In this document: in pieces, positions 7,466 through 15,589 of the stretch
How the letters are laid out: every line of letters starts with the position of its first letter
Numbering within the stretch: the first letter of the stretch is position 1
Assembly (NCBI GenBank): GCA_016195405.1
Contig: JACPZP010000109.1
Span: 1-44,753, forward strand
DNA length: 44,753 bases
DNA from: Planctomycetota bacterium
GTDB lineage: Bacteria > Planctomycetota > Planctomycetia > Gemmatales > Gemmataceae
Direction: 5' to 3'
The notes under the pieces: generated by a model
Databases searched by the model: none
What the model saw: only the letters and a program-made list of their open reading frames with translations
Told to the model about the DNA's origin: nothing
Made by a program: the position numbers and the translations under genes

Positions 7466-9457
7466 TCATTTTCTCTGCAGTTTATCCGCGGCGCCGGCGA
7501 GGCGATAAAGCTCGGCGGTGCGGTCGAAGGCCTTGTCTTGGCCGTTGATGATGGTGAGCGGCGTCGGCGCGAGAAGCCCCAGCGCGTCGGGGATGTCGAG
7601 CACGCGCAGGATGCTTAGGAAATGCGGGCCGTCTTTATGGGACGTCGGTGGATCGACGATGACCACTTCCTTGATGGAGTTTTCAAACAACGCGGCATAG
7701 GTTGCGAGGATGCCGGTCGCGCCTTGGCCGACGACGCGGCCGTCCCAGTATTTGCCCTCCGGAGTCTGGGCCAACTTTCGCGCCACCGCCATCAGATGCG
7801 CGACTTTGCACGCGTCGACGGTTTTGCCCAAAAGGGCATAGGAACGCTCGACGTAGTTGGGCGGTGACTTATGCGTCCATCGGTCTGGTTCGTTGAGATC
7901 GAGCACGTTCACGCCAAAAGTATCCACAGGATAGAACCGCGGGCGGAACCAGAAACATGCATCGCCCTTCAGCGCGAATGGGCGCGTGAATTCCTTGAAG
8001 TCGCGTATTCGTTCGAACGCATCCTTCTCCATGTAAAGTAAGGAGTGCTTTTTGCCCGCGCCGACGAGGTGACAATCCCTCAGCAGATGAGGCACCTCGG
8101 CGAACTGGTCGACCGACCTGGGAATGCGGCGGCCCAAATCTTCAAGCAAACGCCGTTTCCAGTCCGCAAGGTCGGCCGCTGCCGGCAACGCGAGCTTGGC
8201 CTGAGGCACGAACGTCTCGTCGATGCGGGCATTGATCGAGTCCTTTGGAATGTCGTCATCCGTCAGAAACGCGCGCAGATCTCGCCCGGCGATTTTCTCG
8301 AAGCTCGTGTCCTTCACCTCAGCGCGGGGATCGTTCTTCAAATGTTTGTTGAAGAATTTGAAGATTGCGATCCGCAGGTCGGAACGGTAGTCATGTCCGC
8401 CTTTGCTGACGTATTCCTCGGCAAGCCGTGACTTGCCATATTTAGCGTAGATCGTGTGCAGTTTCTCGATGATGCGCCGATTGCCGTCCATCGGGAAGAT
8501 CGGGTCGTTGTCGCTGTTGGCAAACAACAGCGGGCGCGGGGCGATGAGGGCGGCGATCGTCGTCCAATCCCATTGGTGCGTGTTGTAAAGGAACATGCAG
8601 TCGCAGTGGCCGTTGATGATCTTGTTCTTGACGTAACTTTCGAGATCGCTCATGCCGCTGACGGGGACGGCGACTTTGACGCGCTGGTCGGCGGCTGCGA
8701 TCCAGAATGTCGCTGCCCCGCCGCCGGAGATGCCGGTGACGCCGATCTTGTCGGGATCGACGTCGGCTCGTGTGAGCAGGTAATCGATGGCCCGGATGCC
8801 ATTCCAGCACTCGACGCCCGCGGGCGTAAAGCCGGCCGAGTGCCACCACCAACGTGGCTGACCGGGATCCTTATCCTTGAAGCCGTACGCTTTCAAGTGG
8901 TTATAGGGCACGCCGTATGTGCCGTGATGAACACCTGGAATCTCGCCAAGTTGATGCGAGTCGAGGATCAAGCAGTTGTAGCCGTTGTTGGCGAACCACA
9001 GGCCATGATCCTGATAAGCCGATTTGTTGCCGTCGCGGCCCTTATTGGCATGCCCACAAACATACAGAATCGTAGGTAACTGTTTGCGCTCCGCGCTCGC
9101 CGGGCGATAAAGGTTCGCCGTGACATAGAGTCCCGGAGTCGACTGGAAGTGAATCTTTTCGATGATGGCGCCCTGGCTCTCGAGCGTTCCGGTCACGGTC
9201 GCCTTGAGCGGCGTCTTTTCGGGCAGAGGCCTGAGGCCGAGCATGTCGAGATACTCCCGATGCAATCGTGGCCTCTTCTCCAACCATTCTTCGAGCGTGC
9301 GGGCGCCGTCGAGGAACTTCTTCGACAACGCTTCCGTTTCGGCACAGAGAAACTTGTGGATCATCTCGTCGGCGGGAGTGGATTTGTCCTGAGCGTGGAG
9401 AGCAGACGGAAGAAGGAAAATGGCAAGTGTTAGGCGGCAAATGGCAGAAAGTTTCAT
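7466..9457 (-). CDS. Secreted acetylxylan esterase-like alpha/beta hydrolase, two domains
   Basis: A 663-residue protein with a signal peptide (MKLSAICRLTLAIFLLPSA, cleavage near HAQ). The first domain is an alpha/beta hydrolase of the acetylxylan esterase/dienelactone hydrolase type. Nucleophile Ser244 lies in GISGGG (242-247), the acid is probably Asp318 in NSDNDP, and His355 is in GGHDY. The second half repeats a hydrolase-like fold, but the elbow reads VVGQGATGI (575-583) with no serine, and only a late INGQDKAFD resembles the acid loop. It probably removes acyl groups from polysaccharides outside the cytoplasm. The true substrate is unknown. It converges on ileS with 13 bases between stops. 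Confidence 0.8.
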   Translation of the reverse strand: MKLSAICRLTLAIFLLPSALHAQDKSTPADEMIHKFLCAETEALSKKFLDGARTLEEWLEKRPRLHREYLDMLGLRPLPEKTPLKATVTGTLESQGAIIEKIHFQSTPGLYVTANLYRPASAERKQLPTILYVCGHANKGRDGNKSAYQDHGLWFANNGYNCLILDSHQLGEIPGVHHGTYGVPYNHLKAYGFKDKDPGQPRWWWHSAGFTPAGVECWNGIRAIDYLLTRADVDPDKIGVTGISGGGAATFWIAAADQRVKVAVPVSGMSDLESYVKNKIINGHCDCMFLYNTHQWDWTTIAALIAPRPLLFANSDNDPIFPMDGNRRIIEKLHTIYAKYGKSRLAEEYVSKGGHDYRSDLRIAIFKFFNKHLKNDPRAEVKDTSFEKIAGRDLRAFLTDDDIPKDSINARIDETFVPQAKLALPAAADLADWKRRLLEDLGRRIPRSVDQFAEVPHLLRDCHLVGAGKKHSLLYMEKDAFERIRDFKEFTRPFALKGDACFWFRPRFYPVDTFGVNVLDLNEPDRWTHKSPPNYVERSYALLGKTVDACKVAHLMAVARKLAQTPEGKYWDGRVVGQGATGILATYAALFENSIKEVVIVDPPTSHKDGPHFLSILRVLDIPDALGLLAPTPLTIINGQDKAFDRTAELYRLAGAADKLQRK

Positions 9458-9473
9458 GGTAATTGCCTAATTC

Positions 9474-9523
9474 CGCTTGCGTTTCGCACACGCTGGGCGC
9501 CGTGCGAGCGCGAAACGCAAGCG
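9474..9523. repeat. Hairpin repeat, copy 1 (GTTTCGC/GCGAAAC type)
   Basis: Perfect 14-base inverted repeat CGCTTGCGTTTCGC (9474-9487) and its complement (9510-9523), with a 22-base centre containing GGGCGCCG. It lies between the stop of the 85-aa gene and the start of the esterase gene. It shares its core with the repeat at 12968-13015, so this is a dispersed element that may also act as a terminator. Confidence 0.75.
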
Positions 9524-9526
9524 AGG

Positions 9527-9784
9527 TTATTTCATCGCTCGAACGTATTTCAGCACCATCAAACCGACAAAGAAGAAGGTGCCGAACAACAACAGCACGA
9601 ACCAGAGAGTCGCCTTGTTCTTGGGAGGATCTTCACCGCGGGCACGGGCTTCCTTGCCGGCTTTGCGCTGCTGATTCGCCTTGACGCCGGCGACGCCCGC
9701 GCCGACGCCGCTGCCCAGAGCGAAGAAATCGAGCAAGCACCCGCATGCCTGAATGAGCGCATAAGCGATTTCAAAGATTTCCAT
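9527..9784 (-). CDS. Small membrane protein, unknown function
   Basis: An 85-residue product I do not recognise. The N-terminal half is hydrophobic with two cysteines (ACGC) and a glycine-rich LGSGVGAGVAGV stretch. A charged linker (QQRKAGKEARARGEDPP) is followed by a clear membrane segment LWFVLLLFGTFFFVGLMV and a short basic tail. It is divergent from mtfA (35 bases apart), and a palindromic repeat sits just beyond its stop. Its compact topology and good coding appearance support a real gene. No function is proposed. Confidence 0.6.
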   Translation of the reverse strand: MEIFEIAYALIQACGCLLDFFALGSGVGAGVAGVKANQQRKAGKEARARGEDPPKNKATLWFVLLLFGTFFFVGLMVLKYVRAMK

Positions 9785-9819
9785 CGCCCTATCCTAACTC
9801 TGGTTCATACAACCACGCC

Positions 9820-10617
9820 ATGGTTTTCTCCTGGTTGAACGTTTTTGCCTGGCTCAGGAATCGTCGCCGCGCGAAGTTGCTTGCCATGCCGTTCCCCGAC
9901 GCTTGGCTCTCGTTTTTGGAGCGGGTCGGACACTACCACCTGCTTTCGAGCGACGAGCAAAAGCGGCTGCGCGGCGCTCTGCGAATCTTCTTGGCCGAAA
10001 AGGAGTTCGAAGGTTGTGGCGGCCTGGAATTGACCGACGAAATCCGCGTCACTATCGCCGGTTTGGCTTCGGTCATGGTGCTGGGATTCAACGGATTCTA
10101 CTTCGACAACGTGCAATCCATCCTCGTCTACCCCACGGCGTTCGCGGCGCCGCAACAAAAGCCACTCGCCGGCGACGTCGTTTTGGAGACGCAGAGCGAG
10201 AACTTGGGCGAGGCCCATCATCGCGGCCCGGTAATTCTGTCGTGGGAGGACGTCCGCGAGCACGCCCAGGAGCCGGGCCACGGAGAAAACCTGGTTTTCC
10301 ACGAGTTCGCGCACCAACTCGACATGCTCAACGGGGCGTTCGACGGCGTGCCACGTTTGCCGGCGGAATTGCAAGCGAGTTGGGAAAGGATCATGGGCCG
10401 CGAATTCAAGCGCTTGCAAAAGGCCGCCGCCCACGGGCAAGAGCCGTTGATCGACCCCTACGGCGCGGAAAATCCGAGCGAGTTTTTCGCGGTCGTCAGC
10501 GAATGCTTTTTCGATGCACCGTGGCAGATGCAGAGGGAGTATGGCGAGCTTTATGCGCTAATGCGCGATTACTACCAGCAAGATCCCGCCCATTGGGCGC
10601 CAATCACAGTTCCTTGA
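9820..10617 (+). CDS. MtfA-like zinc peptidase (M90 family)
   Basis: A 265-residue protein matching the MtfA/DUF980 family, cytosolic zinc aminopeptidases that in E. coli also bind the glucose regulator Mlc. Zinc motif HEFAHQLD begins at residue 161 (His161, Glu162, His165). A downstream glutamate in NPSEFFAVVSE (221 or 228) is the likely third ligand. The N-terminus has a hydrophobic, basic stretch (WLNVFAWLRNRRRAK) typical of the family. No Mlc or PTS sugar gene is adjacent. Its 3' end overlaps the convergent DUF1080 gene by 14 bases. No clear SD precedes the ATG. Confidence 0.85.
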   Translation: MVFSWLNVFAWLRNRRRAKLLAMPFPDAWLSFLERVGHYHLLSSDEQKRLRGALRIFLAEKEFEGCGGLELTDEIRVTIAGLASVMVLGFNGFYFDNVQSILVYPTAFAAPQQKPLAGDVVLETQSENLGEAHHRGPVILSWEDVREHAQEPGHGENLVFHEFAHQLDMLNGAFDGVPRLPAELQASWERIMGREFKRLQKAAAHGQEPLIDPYGAENPSEFFAVVSECFFDAPWQMQREYGELYALMRDYYQQDPAHWAPITVP

Positions 10618-11236
10618 CGTAGATGTTGCGAAACTCCACGCGGAAGTTGTAGCTTTGCAGGCCGAGGTGGCCTTTTTCGCGAGTTAGTCCAGGGTGTTTC
10701 TCGTTGCGATTCTTGTAGTCGTCCAAGTTGGCATCGACCAAAATCTCGCCGTTGTGCTCGACCTTTATTTTGCGACCCTTCGCCACGATCCGCATCGTAT
10801 TCCATTCGCCAAACGGCTTGCTGTTGATCTTGTTGGCGGCGACGACGTCATAGATCGAGCCGGTTTGCTGCTCGGGTCGCAAGCCCTGCCAGTTGGCGTC
10901 ATCGAGAAGTTGAATTTCCATCCCGGCATACGCGGGATCGCCTTTGAGTGGCGCGCGGAGGCCGACGCCACTGTTACCCATCTTCGGCATCTTGTACTCG
11001 AGGCGGATTTCGAAATTGGAATATTCCTTCTCAGTCATAAGCCAGCCGCCCCCGCCGCCCGAGACAAAGAGTACGCCTTTGTCGGCATCGGCGCCCCAGA
11101 CCTTCATGTCGCCGGTCGCCTTCCAGCCGGTCAGGTCCTTGCCGTTGAAAAGCGACGTAAAGCCCTCGGGCGTCCCACCGGTCAAATGCGCAGCGAGAGC
11201 AAGTGGCAGAATCAAAGCAATGGCGAGCGGTCGCAT
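10604..11236 (-). CDS. Secreted DUF1080 (3-keto-disaccharide hydrolase-like) protein
   Basis: A 210-residue protein with a signal peptide (MRPLAIALILPLALAAHL) and one DUF1080 domain, a beta-jelly-roll of the concanavalin-like class. Signatures are FTSLFNGKDLTGWK, YSNFEIRLEYKM, NSGVGLRAP, GMEIQLLDD and a terminal VEFRNIYVKEL. The family is greatly expanded in planctomycetes. Some members hydrolyse 3-keto-glycosides, so a role in carbohydrate breakdown outside the cytoplasm is plausible but unproven. I use the ATG giving the signal peptide; the longer open frame upstream runs into AT-rich repeat sequence. Its last 14 bases overlap the convergent mtfA. Confidence 0.85.
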   Translation of the reverse strand: MRPLAIALILPLALAAHLTGGTPEGFTSLFNGKDLTGWKATGDMKVWGADADKGVLFVSGGGGGWLMTEKEYSNFEIRLEYKMPKMGNSGVGLRAPLKGDPAYAGMEIQLLDDANWQGLRPEQQTGSIYDVVAANKINSKPFGEWNTMRIVAKGRKIKVEHNGEILVDANLDDYKNRNEKHPGLTREKGHLGLQSYNFRVEFRNIYVKEL

Positions 11237-11265
11237 GTGTCGACTCCGAACAGGTATTGGGGTGG

Positions 11266-11370
11266 ACAAAATTGACAATTGACAATTAGCAATTTCCAAT
11301 TGCAAATTGTCCAGCAAGTTCCAGTCAATTTGCAATTGAAAATTGGCAATTGCTAATTGTCAATTTCCTA
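11266..11370. repeat. AT-rich inverted repeat between DUF1080 gene and panD
   Basis: The stretch is built from CAATT/AATTG words. Left part ATTGACAATTAGCAATT and right part AATTGCTAATTGTCAAT are imperfect inverted repeats about 100 bases overall, with short internal gains or losses. The base composition contrasts sharply with the GC-rich surroundings. It resembles a small non-autonomous palindromic element. No coding potential seen. Confidence 0.65.
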
Positions 11371-11436
11371 GCGCACGCCGCCGGTCGCCTGCGGCTCGCC
11401 GCTTAACAATTCGCGAGTGCGCGATAGAAAAAGCAC

Positions 11437-11832
11437 ATGAAGCGCTACATGCTCAAGTCGAAAATCCACCGCGCCAAGATCACCCAGGCCGATGTCAATT
11501 ACGAGGGGAGCCTAACCCTCGACCAGGAACTATTGCACGCCGGCGACATCGTTCCCTATGAGGAAGTGCACGTCTGGAACGTGACCCGCGGCACTCGCTT
11601 TCGCACTTACGCCATGCTCGGCGAACAGGGTTCCGGTACGGTCTGCGCCAACGGAGCGGCCGCTCTGTTGGTCGAGCCGGGCGATTTGGTGATCATCGCC
11701 ACGTTCACCATGGTGGACGATGAGGACATGAAGGCGTTTCAGCCACGCATCGTCTTCGTGGACGAGAACAACCGCATCAAATCGACGCGGACTGAAGAGC
11801 TGGCGGGACCGATGCTGTTAACGGAGTATTGA
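11437..11832 (+). CDS. panD: Aspartate 1-decarboxylase
   Basis: Makes beta-alanine from aspartate for pantothenate and coenzyme A synthesis. The 131-residue protein is a pyruvoyl enzyme made as a proenzyme. The self-cleavage site is Gly24-Ser25 in YEGSLTLD, so Ser25 would become the pyruvoyl group. Arg54 and Tyr58 in RGTRFRTYAM match the substrate-binding and catalytic residues. TVCANGAAA and PGDLVIIATF are also family features. It lies 10 bases upstream of an enolase-superfamily gene and is probably cotranscribed with it, though no metabolic link is evident. Confidence 0.95.
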   Translation: MKRYMLKSKIHRAKITQADVNYEGSLTLDQELLHAGDIVPYEEVHVWNVTRGTRFRTYAMLGEQGSGTVCANGAAALLVEPGDLVIIATFTMVDDEDMKAFQPRIVFVDENNRIKSTRTEELAGPMLLTEY

Positions 11833-11842
11833 CGAAATCCCC

Positions 11843-12958
11843 ATGAAAATCAAGGAAATCCGTATTACCGGCCTCCGCGGCGGCACTGTCGAGGGAGGCT
11901 GGGTCGACGATCTCAAGCCCGAAGACGATCTCCACACGATCGTCGAAGTCGTCAGTGACGAAGGTTTGACCGGCGTCGGCAGCGTCTATACAAGCAAAGC
12001 GCTGGTCGAAGGCGCCGTCAAGCTTCTGGGTCCGATTCTTCTCGGCGAGCGGACCGATGAGCCGGCACGCGTCTCGGAGAAGCTGCGCCAAACTTTTTTT
12101 TGGCAGGGTCGCGGCGGATCGGTCGAGCACGCCATCAGCGGCATCGACATCGCTCTCTGGGACCTGTTCGGTAAGATCTGTAACCAACCAGTCTCGCGGC
12201 TACTGGGCGGCAATTATCGTGACCGCATCAAACCCTATGGCTCGATCCTCTTCGATGAACCGCCGCGCCTGCGTGAAAAGCTCCAGGCCACCGCCGCCCG
12301 CGGCTTCAAGGCAATCAAACTCGGGTGGCGTCCGTTCGGACGGCGTGATGCCAAGACCGACGAACTTCTCATTCAAACGGCTCGCGACGCTGTTGGGCCC
12401 AAAGTCGAGTTAATGGTCGACGCGGGCGGCAGCGAGCAATTTTGGCCGCATGGCTACAAGTGGGCGCTAACAACCGCAAAGATGCTGGCGAACTACGACG
12501 TCGTCTGGTTTGAAGAAGCTTTGCCGCCCGACGATCTGGAAGGATTCATCGAACTGCGCCGCCATGCCCCGCTGCCCATCTCCACCGGCGAGGTGCTGAC
12601 GCGTCGCCAAAGCTTTCGACCGTTTCTGGAACGACATGCCGTCGACATCATTCAGCCCGATTGCACGAAATGCGGCGGCCTCACGGAAGCGCTGCGCATC
12701 GCGTGGATGGCCTATGACCACAACATCCTCTACGTGCCGCACGGCTGGAATACCGCCATCGGACTAGCGGCCGACTTGCACCTGACGGCGGCGATCCCGG
12801 TGGCGCGCTATGTCGAGTATCTGACGCCGTCGCCGTACATCGAAGAGATCGTGACCGAGCCGTTTCGTGTTGATGCGGAGGGATTTCTGCGGATTCCGGA
12901 GAAGCCGGGACTGGGCATTGAATTGAATCGGGAAGCGCTGAAGAGATACGGATTTTGA
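11843..12958 (+). CDS. Mandelate racemase/muconate lactonizing enzyme family protein
   Basis: A 371-residue member of the enolase superfamily, which abstracts a proton alpha to a carboxylate using a divalent metal. After the capping domain, the barrel shows FKAIKLGW (Lys156 or Lys159 as base), metal ligands Asp193 (VDAGG), Glu224 (WFEEALP) and Glu250 (STGEV), and VPHGWN with His300 as the second base. This fits the mandelate racemase subgroup, which includes sugar-acid dehydratases such as D-galactonate dehydratase. The exact substrate cannot be read from sequence. It follows panD by 10 bases, and a strong hairpin repeat lies immediately after its stop. Confidence 0.85.
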   Translation: MKIKEIRITGLRGGTVEGGWVDDLKPEDDLHTIVEVVSDEGLTGVGSVYTSKALVEGAVKLLGPILLGERTDEPARVSEKLRQTFFWQGRGGSVEHAISGIDIALWDLFGKICNQPVSRLLGGNYRDRIKPYGSILFDEPPRLREKLQATAARGFKAIKLGWRPFGRRDAKTDELLIQTARDAVGPKVELMVDAGGSEQFWPHGYKWALTTAKMLANYDVVWFEEALPPDDLEGFIELRRHAPLPISTGEVLTRRQSFRPFLERHAVDIIQPDCTKCGGLTEALRIAWMAYDHNILYVPHGWNTAIGLAADLHLTAAIPVARYVEYLTPSPYIEEIVTEPFRVDAEGFLRIPEKPGLGIELNREALKRYGF

Positions 12959-12967
12959 TCGCGCTCC

Positions 12968-13015
12968 GTTTACGTTTCGCGCTCGTAGGGCGCCGCGCGA
13001 GCGCGAAACGTAAAC
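12968..13015. repeat. Hairpin repeat, copy 2 (perfect 18-bp stem)
   Basis: GTTTACGTTTCGCGCTCG (12968-12985) and its perfect complement (12998-13015) surround a 12-base loop. The element sits exactly between two convergent stop codons, 9 and 3 bases away, and shares GGGCGCCG and GCGAGCGCGAAACG with the copy at 9474-9523. It is well placed for a bidirectional terminator, although no U-tract is evident. Confidence 0.85.
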
Positions 13016-13018
13016 AAA

Positions 13019-13294
13019 TTATCGTCTCACGAACGGCGGCCGCGCGGCCATCATCTCCTTTAACTTCGGCCCCTTCATGTGGGCGGCATGCAGCACGGTC
13101 GCAATCTCCTCGGCCGACATGCCGCGTTGGAGCATGTCCTGAATGAGCTTGGCCTCCACCTCGGTTTGGCGGTGCTTGCGCCACTGGCCCAGCCCGCCGA
13201 TGATTATCGAAGCGACCCCCATGACCACGAAAAGCGTAATGGGAATCAAGAGCGCACCATTCGGTCTGGATAAGGTGTCGAAAAACAACTCCAT
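13019..13294 (-). CDS. Small single-span membrane protein, unknown function
   Basis: A 91-residue protein with one membrane segment near the N-terminus (LLIPITLFVVMGVASIIIGG), then a basic stop-transfer stretch (QWRKHRQTE) and a cytoplasmic tail. The tail, with QDMLQRGMSAEEIATVLHAA, reads like a short helical hairpin similar to SHOCT-type tails. No family with a known role is recognised. The stop lies 3 bases from a hairpin repeat, convergent with the enolase-superfamily gene. The TetR gene is divergent, and the 218-base gap between them carries an AT-rich TATACT-like hexamer near 13370 that could be its -10 element. Confidence 0.6.
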   Translation of the reverse strand: MELFFDTLSRPNGALLIPITLFVVMGVASIIIGGLGQWRKHRQTEVEAKLIQDMLQRGMSAEEIATVLHAAHMKGPKLKEMMAARPPFVRR

Positions 13295-13446
13295 GAGACG
13301 CTCCCTGCTGAAAGTAGGTGCGGATTCGGCGGTGTGCCCCGGTAAATGCTATTCGGCGGCATGTATAGTATATTTTGCTCGCGCGATGGAAAAAAGGACG
13401 CCCCCCGACGCCCCCTCACCTTGTCATCCCGTCATCCCGTCATCTC

Positions 13447-13493
13447 TTGACTTTTCTGGTCCGTTCGGTCTAATAATAAACTGCTCGGTCTAA
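13447..13493 (+). promoter_or_regulatory. Candidate promoter with TCGGTCTAA direct repeats (TetR operator?)
   Basis: TTGACT (13447-13452) could be a -35 element, with TAATAATAAA at 13471-13480 around the -10 position. Two exact 9-base direct repeats TCGGTCTAA occur at 13465-13473 and 13485-13493, 20 bases apart (two helical turns), 20 bases before the TetR gene. Autorepression is inferred. Confidence 0.45.
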
Positions 13494-13512
13494 CAATTCG
13501 AGAACTTTCCCC

Positions 13513-14280
13513 GTGTCCCAGAAGAATGTCATGAAAGCCGCGCGCATCGACATTGCCGGTATCCGCCGCGAACAGATCGTAAACGCCGCGGTCTCCGTCA
13601 TCGCCGAGCAGGGCTTGCAGAACCTCTCGCTCTCGGAGATTGAGAAGAAGGTCGGCATGAGTCGGGGCCAGCTGACATACTACTTCAAGGCCAAGGAAGA
13701 CATTCTCGTCGCGGTCTTCGATCGCTTGTTGGTGCTTCTGTTCAAGGAACACGGCGGCGCGCCGAATATGTGCGTCGAGGATCATCCTCTCTTCAAGCTG
13801 GCCTGGCCTGAGTTCTTGGGCGTACTGCTGCGGCAATTGTTTTGCCATCCGCCGCGGCACCCGGAGTTCCACGCACTGCAATACACGTTTCTGTCGCAGA
13901 TCAGCCACCGCGCGGATTTCCGCGAGCGCTTGGCCAGCCTTTACGAGAGATGGCGAAGCGACGGCAGCGTCCACCTCGCCCGCGACTTTGCGAAGGCACC
14001 TCCTGCCCGCAATGTCTCACCGCGGGCTTTGGCCACATTGACCCAAGCCATCATTCACGGCCTGGTCGTGCAAACCGCGGTGGACGGCGACGCCTTCGAC
14101 CGCGAAGAAGTGATCGAACTGGCCCTGGACATGATGCGCAACTACCTGTGGCCCAACGACCGGCCCGGCAACCATCACGCCGTCCTTTCCGCAAAGAAAA
14201 CTAGGAATCGAACGAACAAGAAGAACGGGGCGGGCCCTCGCGGCGCTCGCCCTTCGCAGAACGGGGTCAAGCATGAATGA
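13513..14280 (+). CDS. TetR/AcrR-family transcriptional regulator
   Basis: A 255-residue repressor-type protein. The N-terminal helix-turn-helix (about residues 16-64) shows REQIVNAAVSVIAEQG, LSLSEIEKKVGMSRGQLTYYF and KAKEDI, typical of TetR. The remainder is a helical ligand-binding domain. It heads an operon with HlyD, ATPase and two FtsX genes, and its end overlaps the HlyD start by 8 bases, so it probably controls this transporter and itself. The start is GTG; an in-frame ATG at 13531 is an alternative. The C-terminal tail is basic and low-complexity and contains a 9-base direct duplication. Confidence 0.88.
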   Translation: MSQKNVMKAARIDIAGIRREQIVNAAVSVIAEQGLQNLSLSEIEKKVGMSRGQLTYYFKAKEDILVAVFDRLLVLLFKEHGGAPNMCVEDHPLFKLAWPEFLGVLLRQLFCHPPRHPEFHALQYTFLSQISHRADFRERLASLYERWRSDGSVHLARDFAKAPPARNVSPRALATLTQAIIHGLVVQTAVDGDAFDREEVIELALDMMRNYLWPNDRPGNHHAVLSAKKTRNRTNKKNGAGPRGARPSQNGVKHE

Positions 14281-15496
14281 CATCGACACGAACCATCGCG
14301 TGGATTCCTCCGCGGGCGGCGCCCCTGCCGCCGACCGCACGGCCAGCCTGACCGACCGCGTTCGCTCGCTGCGTCTGCCGGATCGGCCTCCGCGCAGCTT
14401 CAACGGCCTCGTGCTGGCGCTGGCAACGCTGTGCTTGGCGCTCGCGTGCAGCACTGGCTACTTCGGGTGGCAGGTGCTGAACTCCGCGCCCGGAGCCGCC
14501 GACGCGCTTTCCGATGCCAAACTCGCTTCGCAGGGCAACGGCGCGGGCGAACCGCAATCTGTTCCGAACCGAGCGGCCGCCAACACCGGCAACGTGGCCC
14601 TGACTTCGAAGGGCTACATCATCCCTTACCAACAGGTTCAGGTCAGCCCGAAAGTCGGCGGCACCGTGATGAAGCTCTACATCATGGAAGGCAAGCGCGT
14701 GAAGAAGGGCGAAGTCCTGGCCGAGATCGAGGCCGTCGAATATCAAGCGGACTTCGACAAGGCTAGGGCGACGGTGGAAAGCGTCAAGCGCAAATGGCAA
14801 GAGCTTTGGAAATACCGCGAGGACGAGATTCGCCAGGCTCGGGCCGACCTCGACGACATGCGCGCCCAGCGCGAGCAGATGCTGGCGGAATGGCGGCGCA
14901 GCATCGCACTCAAGAACTCCAACGCTCTGTCGCCGAAGGAGTACGAACAGGCGGAAAGCTCGTTCAAATCGGTTGATTTTCGTGTCGAACGCATGAAGCT
15001 GGCTTTCGATCTTCTGGTCAAAGGACCACGCGACGAGAAGATCGCTTCCGCCAAGGCCGACGTGGACCAGGCCGAAGCCGAACTCGTGAGAGCGAAATGG
15101 AAGCTCGATAACTGCATCGTAAGGGCGCCGATGGCCGGCATCATCCTGTCGAAGAAGGCGGAAGAAGGCAACCAGGTGAATCCCTCGGCTTTCTCCAACG
15201 GCCTATCCGCCAGCCTGTGCGAGATGGCCGACCTTACCGACATGGAAGTGGATCTAGCCATCGCCGAGCGTGACATTAGCAAGGTGCAGAAGGGTCAAAA
15301 ATGCCAAGTGAAAGCGGAGGCGTTCTTGGACCGCGCCTACGAAGGCGTCGTGTCGCGGATTATGCCGACCGCCGACCGGGGCAAGAACGCCGTGCCCGTG
15401 CGCGTCAAGATCCTGATCCCGCGTGAGGAGGAAGGCCAGTTCCTGCGTCCCGACATGGGCGCTTTCGTGACGTTCTACCACGAGAAGAAATCATAG
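14273..15496 (+). CDS. HlyD-family periplasmic adaptor (membrane fusion protein)
   Basis: A 407-residue adaptor that would link an inner-membrane ABC transporter to the periplasm or outer membrane, as MacA does. An N-terminal cytoplasmic stretch is followed by a membrane anchor (LVLALATLCLALACSTGYFG). A lipoyl-like half (GYIIPYQQVQVSPKVGGTV, EGKRVKKGEVL) comes next, then a long coiled-coil hairpin of about 100 residues. The second lipoyl half has NCIVRAPMAGIILSKKAEEG, and a beta-barrel follows. Its start overlaps the end of tetR by 8 bases. The next gene begins 93 bases downstream, beyond a long palindrome. Confidence 0.9.
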   Translation: MNDIDTNHRVDSSAGGAPAADRTASLTDRVRSLRLPDRPPRSFNGLVLALATLCLALACSTGYFGWQVLNSAPGAADALSDAKLASQGNGAGEPQSVPNRAAANTGNVALTSKGYIIPYQQVQVSPKVGGTVMKLYIMEGKRVKKGEVLAEIEAVEYQADFDKARATVESVKRKWQELWKYREDEIRQARADLDDMRAQREQMLAEWRRSIALKNSNALSPKEYEQAESSFKSVDFRVERMKLAFDLLVKGPRDEKIASAKADVDQAEAELVRAKWKLDNCIVRAPMAGIILSKKAEEGNQVNPSAFSNGLSASLCEMADLTDMEVDLAIAERDISKVQKGQKCQVKAEAFLDRAYEGVVSRIMPTADRGKNAVPVRVKILIPREEEGQFLRPDMGAFVTFYHEKKS

Positions 15497-15505
15497 TCCG
15501 CCCAA

Positions 15506-15578
15506 GCCCACAGATGAGCGCAGCGAATCTGTGGGGTAACGAGGGCACCCCACGGATTCGCTGCGCTCATCTATGGGC
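15506..15578. repeat. Paired palindrome between HlyD and ATPase genes
   Basis: Two 32-base arms (15506-15537 and 15547-15578) are inverted repeats with two mismatches and a 9-base loop. The left arm alone folds, with CCCACAGAT pairing to ATCTGTGGG. The element ends 11 bases before the ATPase ATG. The layout, two hairpin units in inverse orientation, resembles BIME-type REP pairs. Confidence 0.85.
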
Positions 15579-15589
15579 ATGGAGTGAAA

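Noticed and set aside
12968..13015. Classical intrinsic terminator
   Set aside because: The stem is strong, but there is no U-tract on either side, so termination is only a possibility; it is listed as a repeat.
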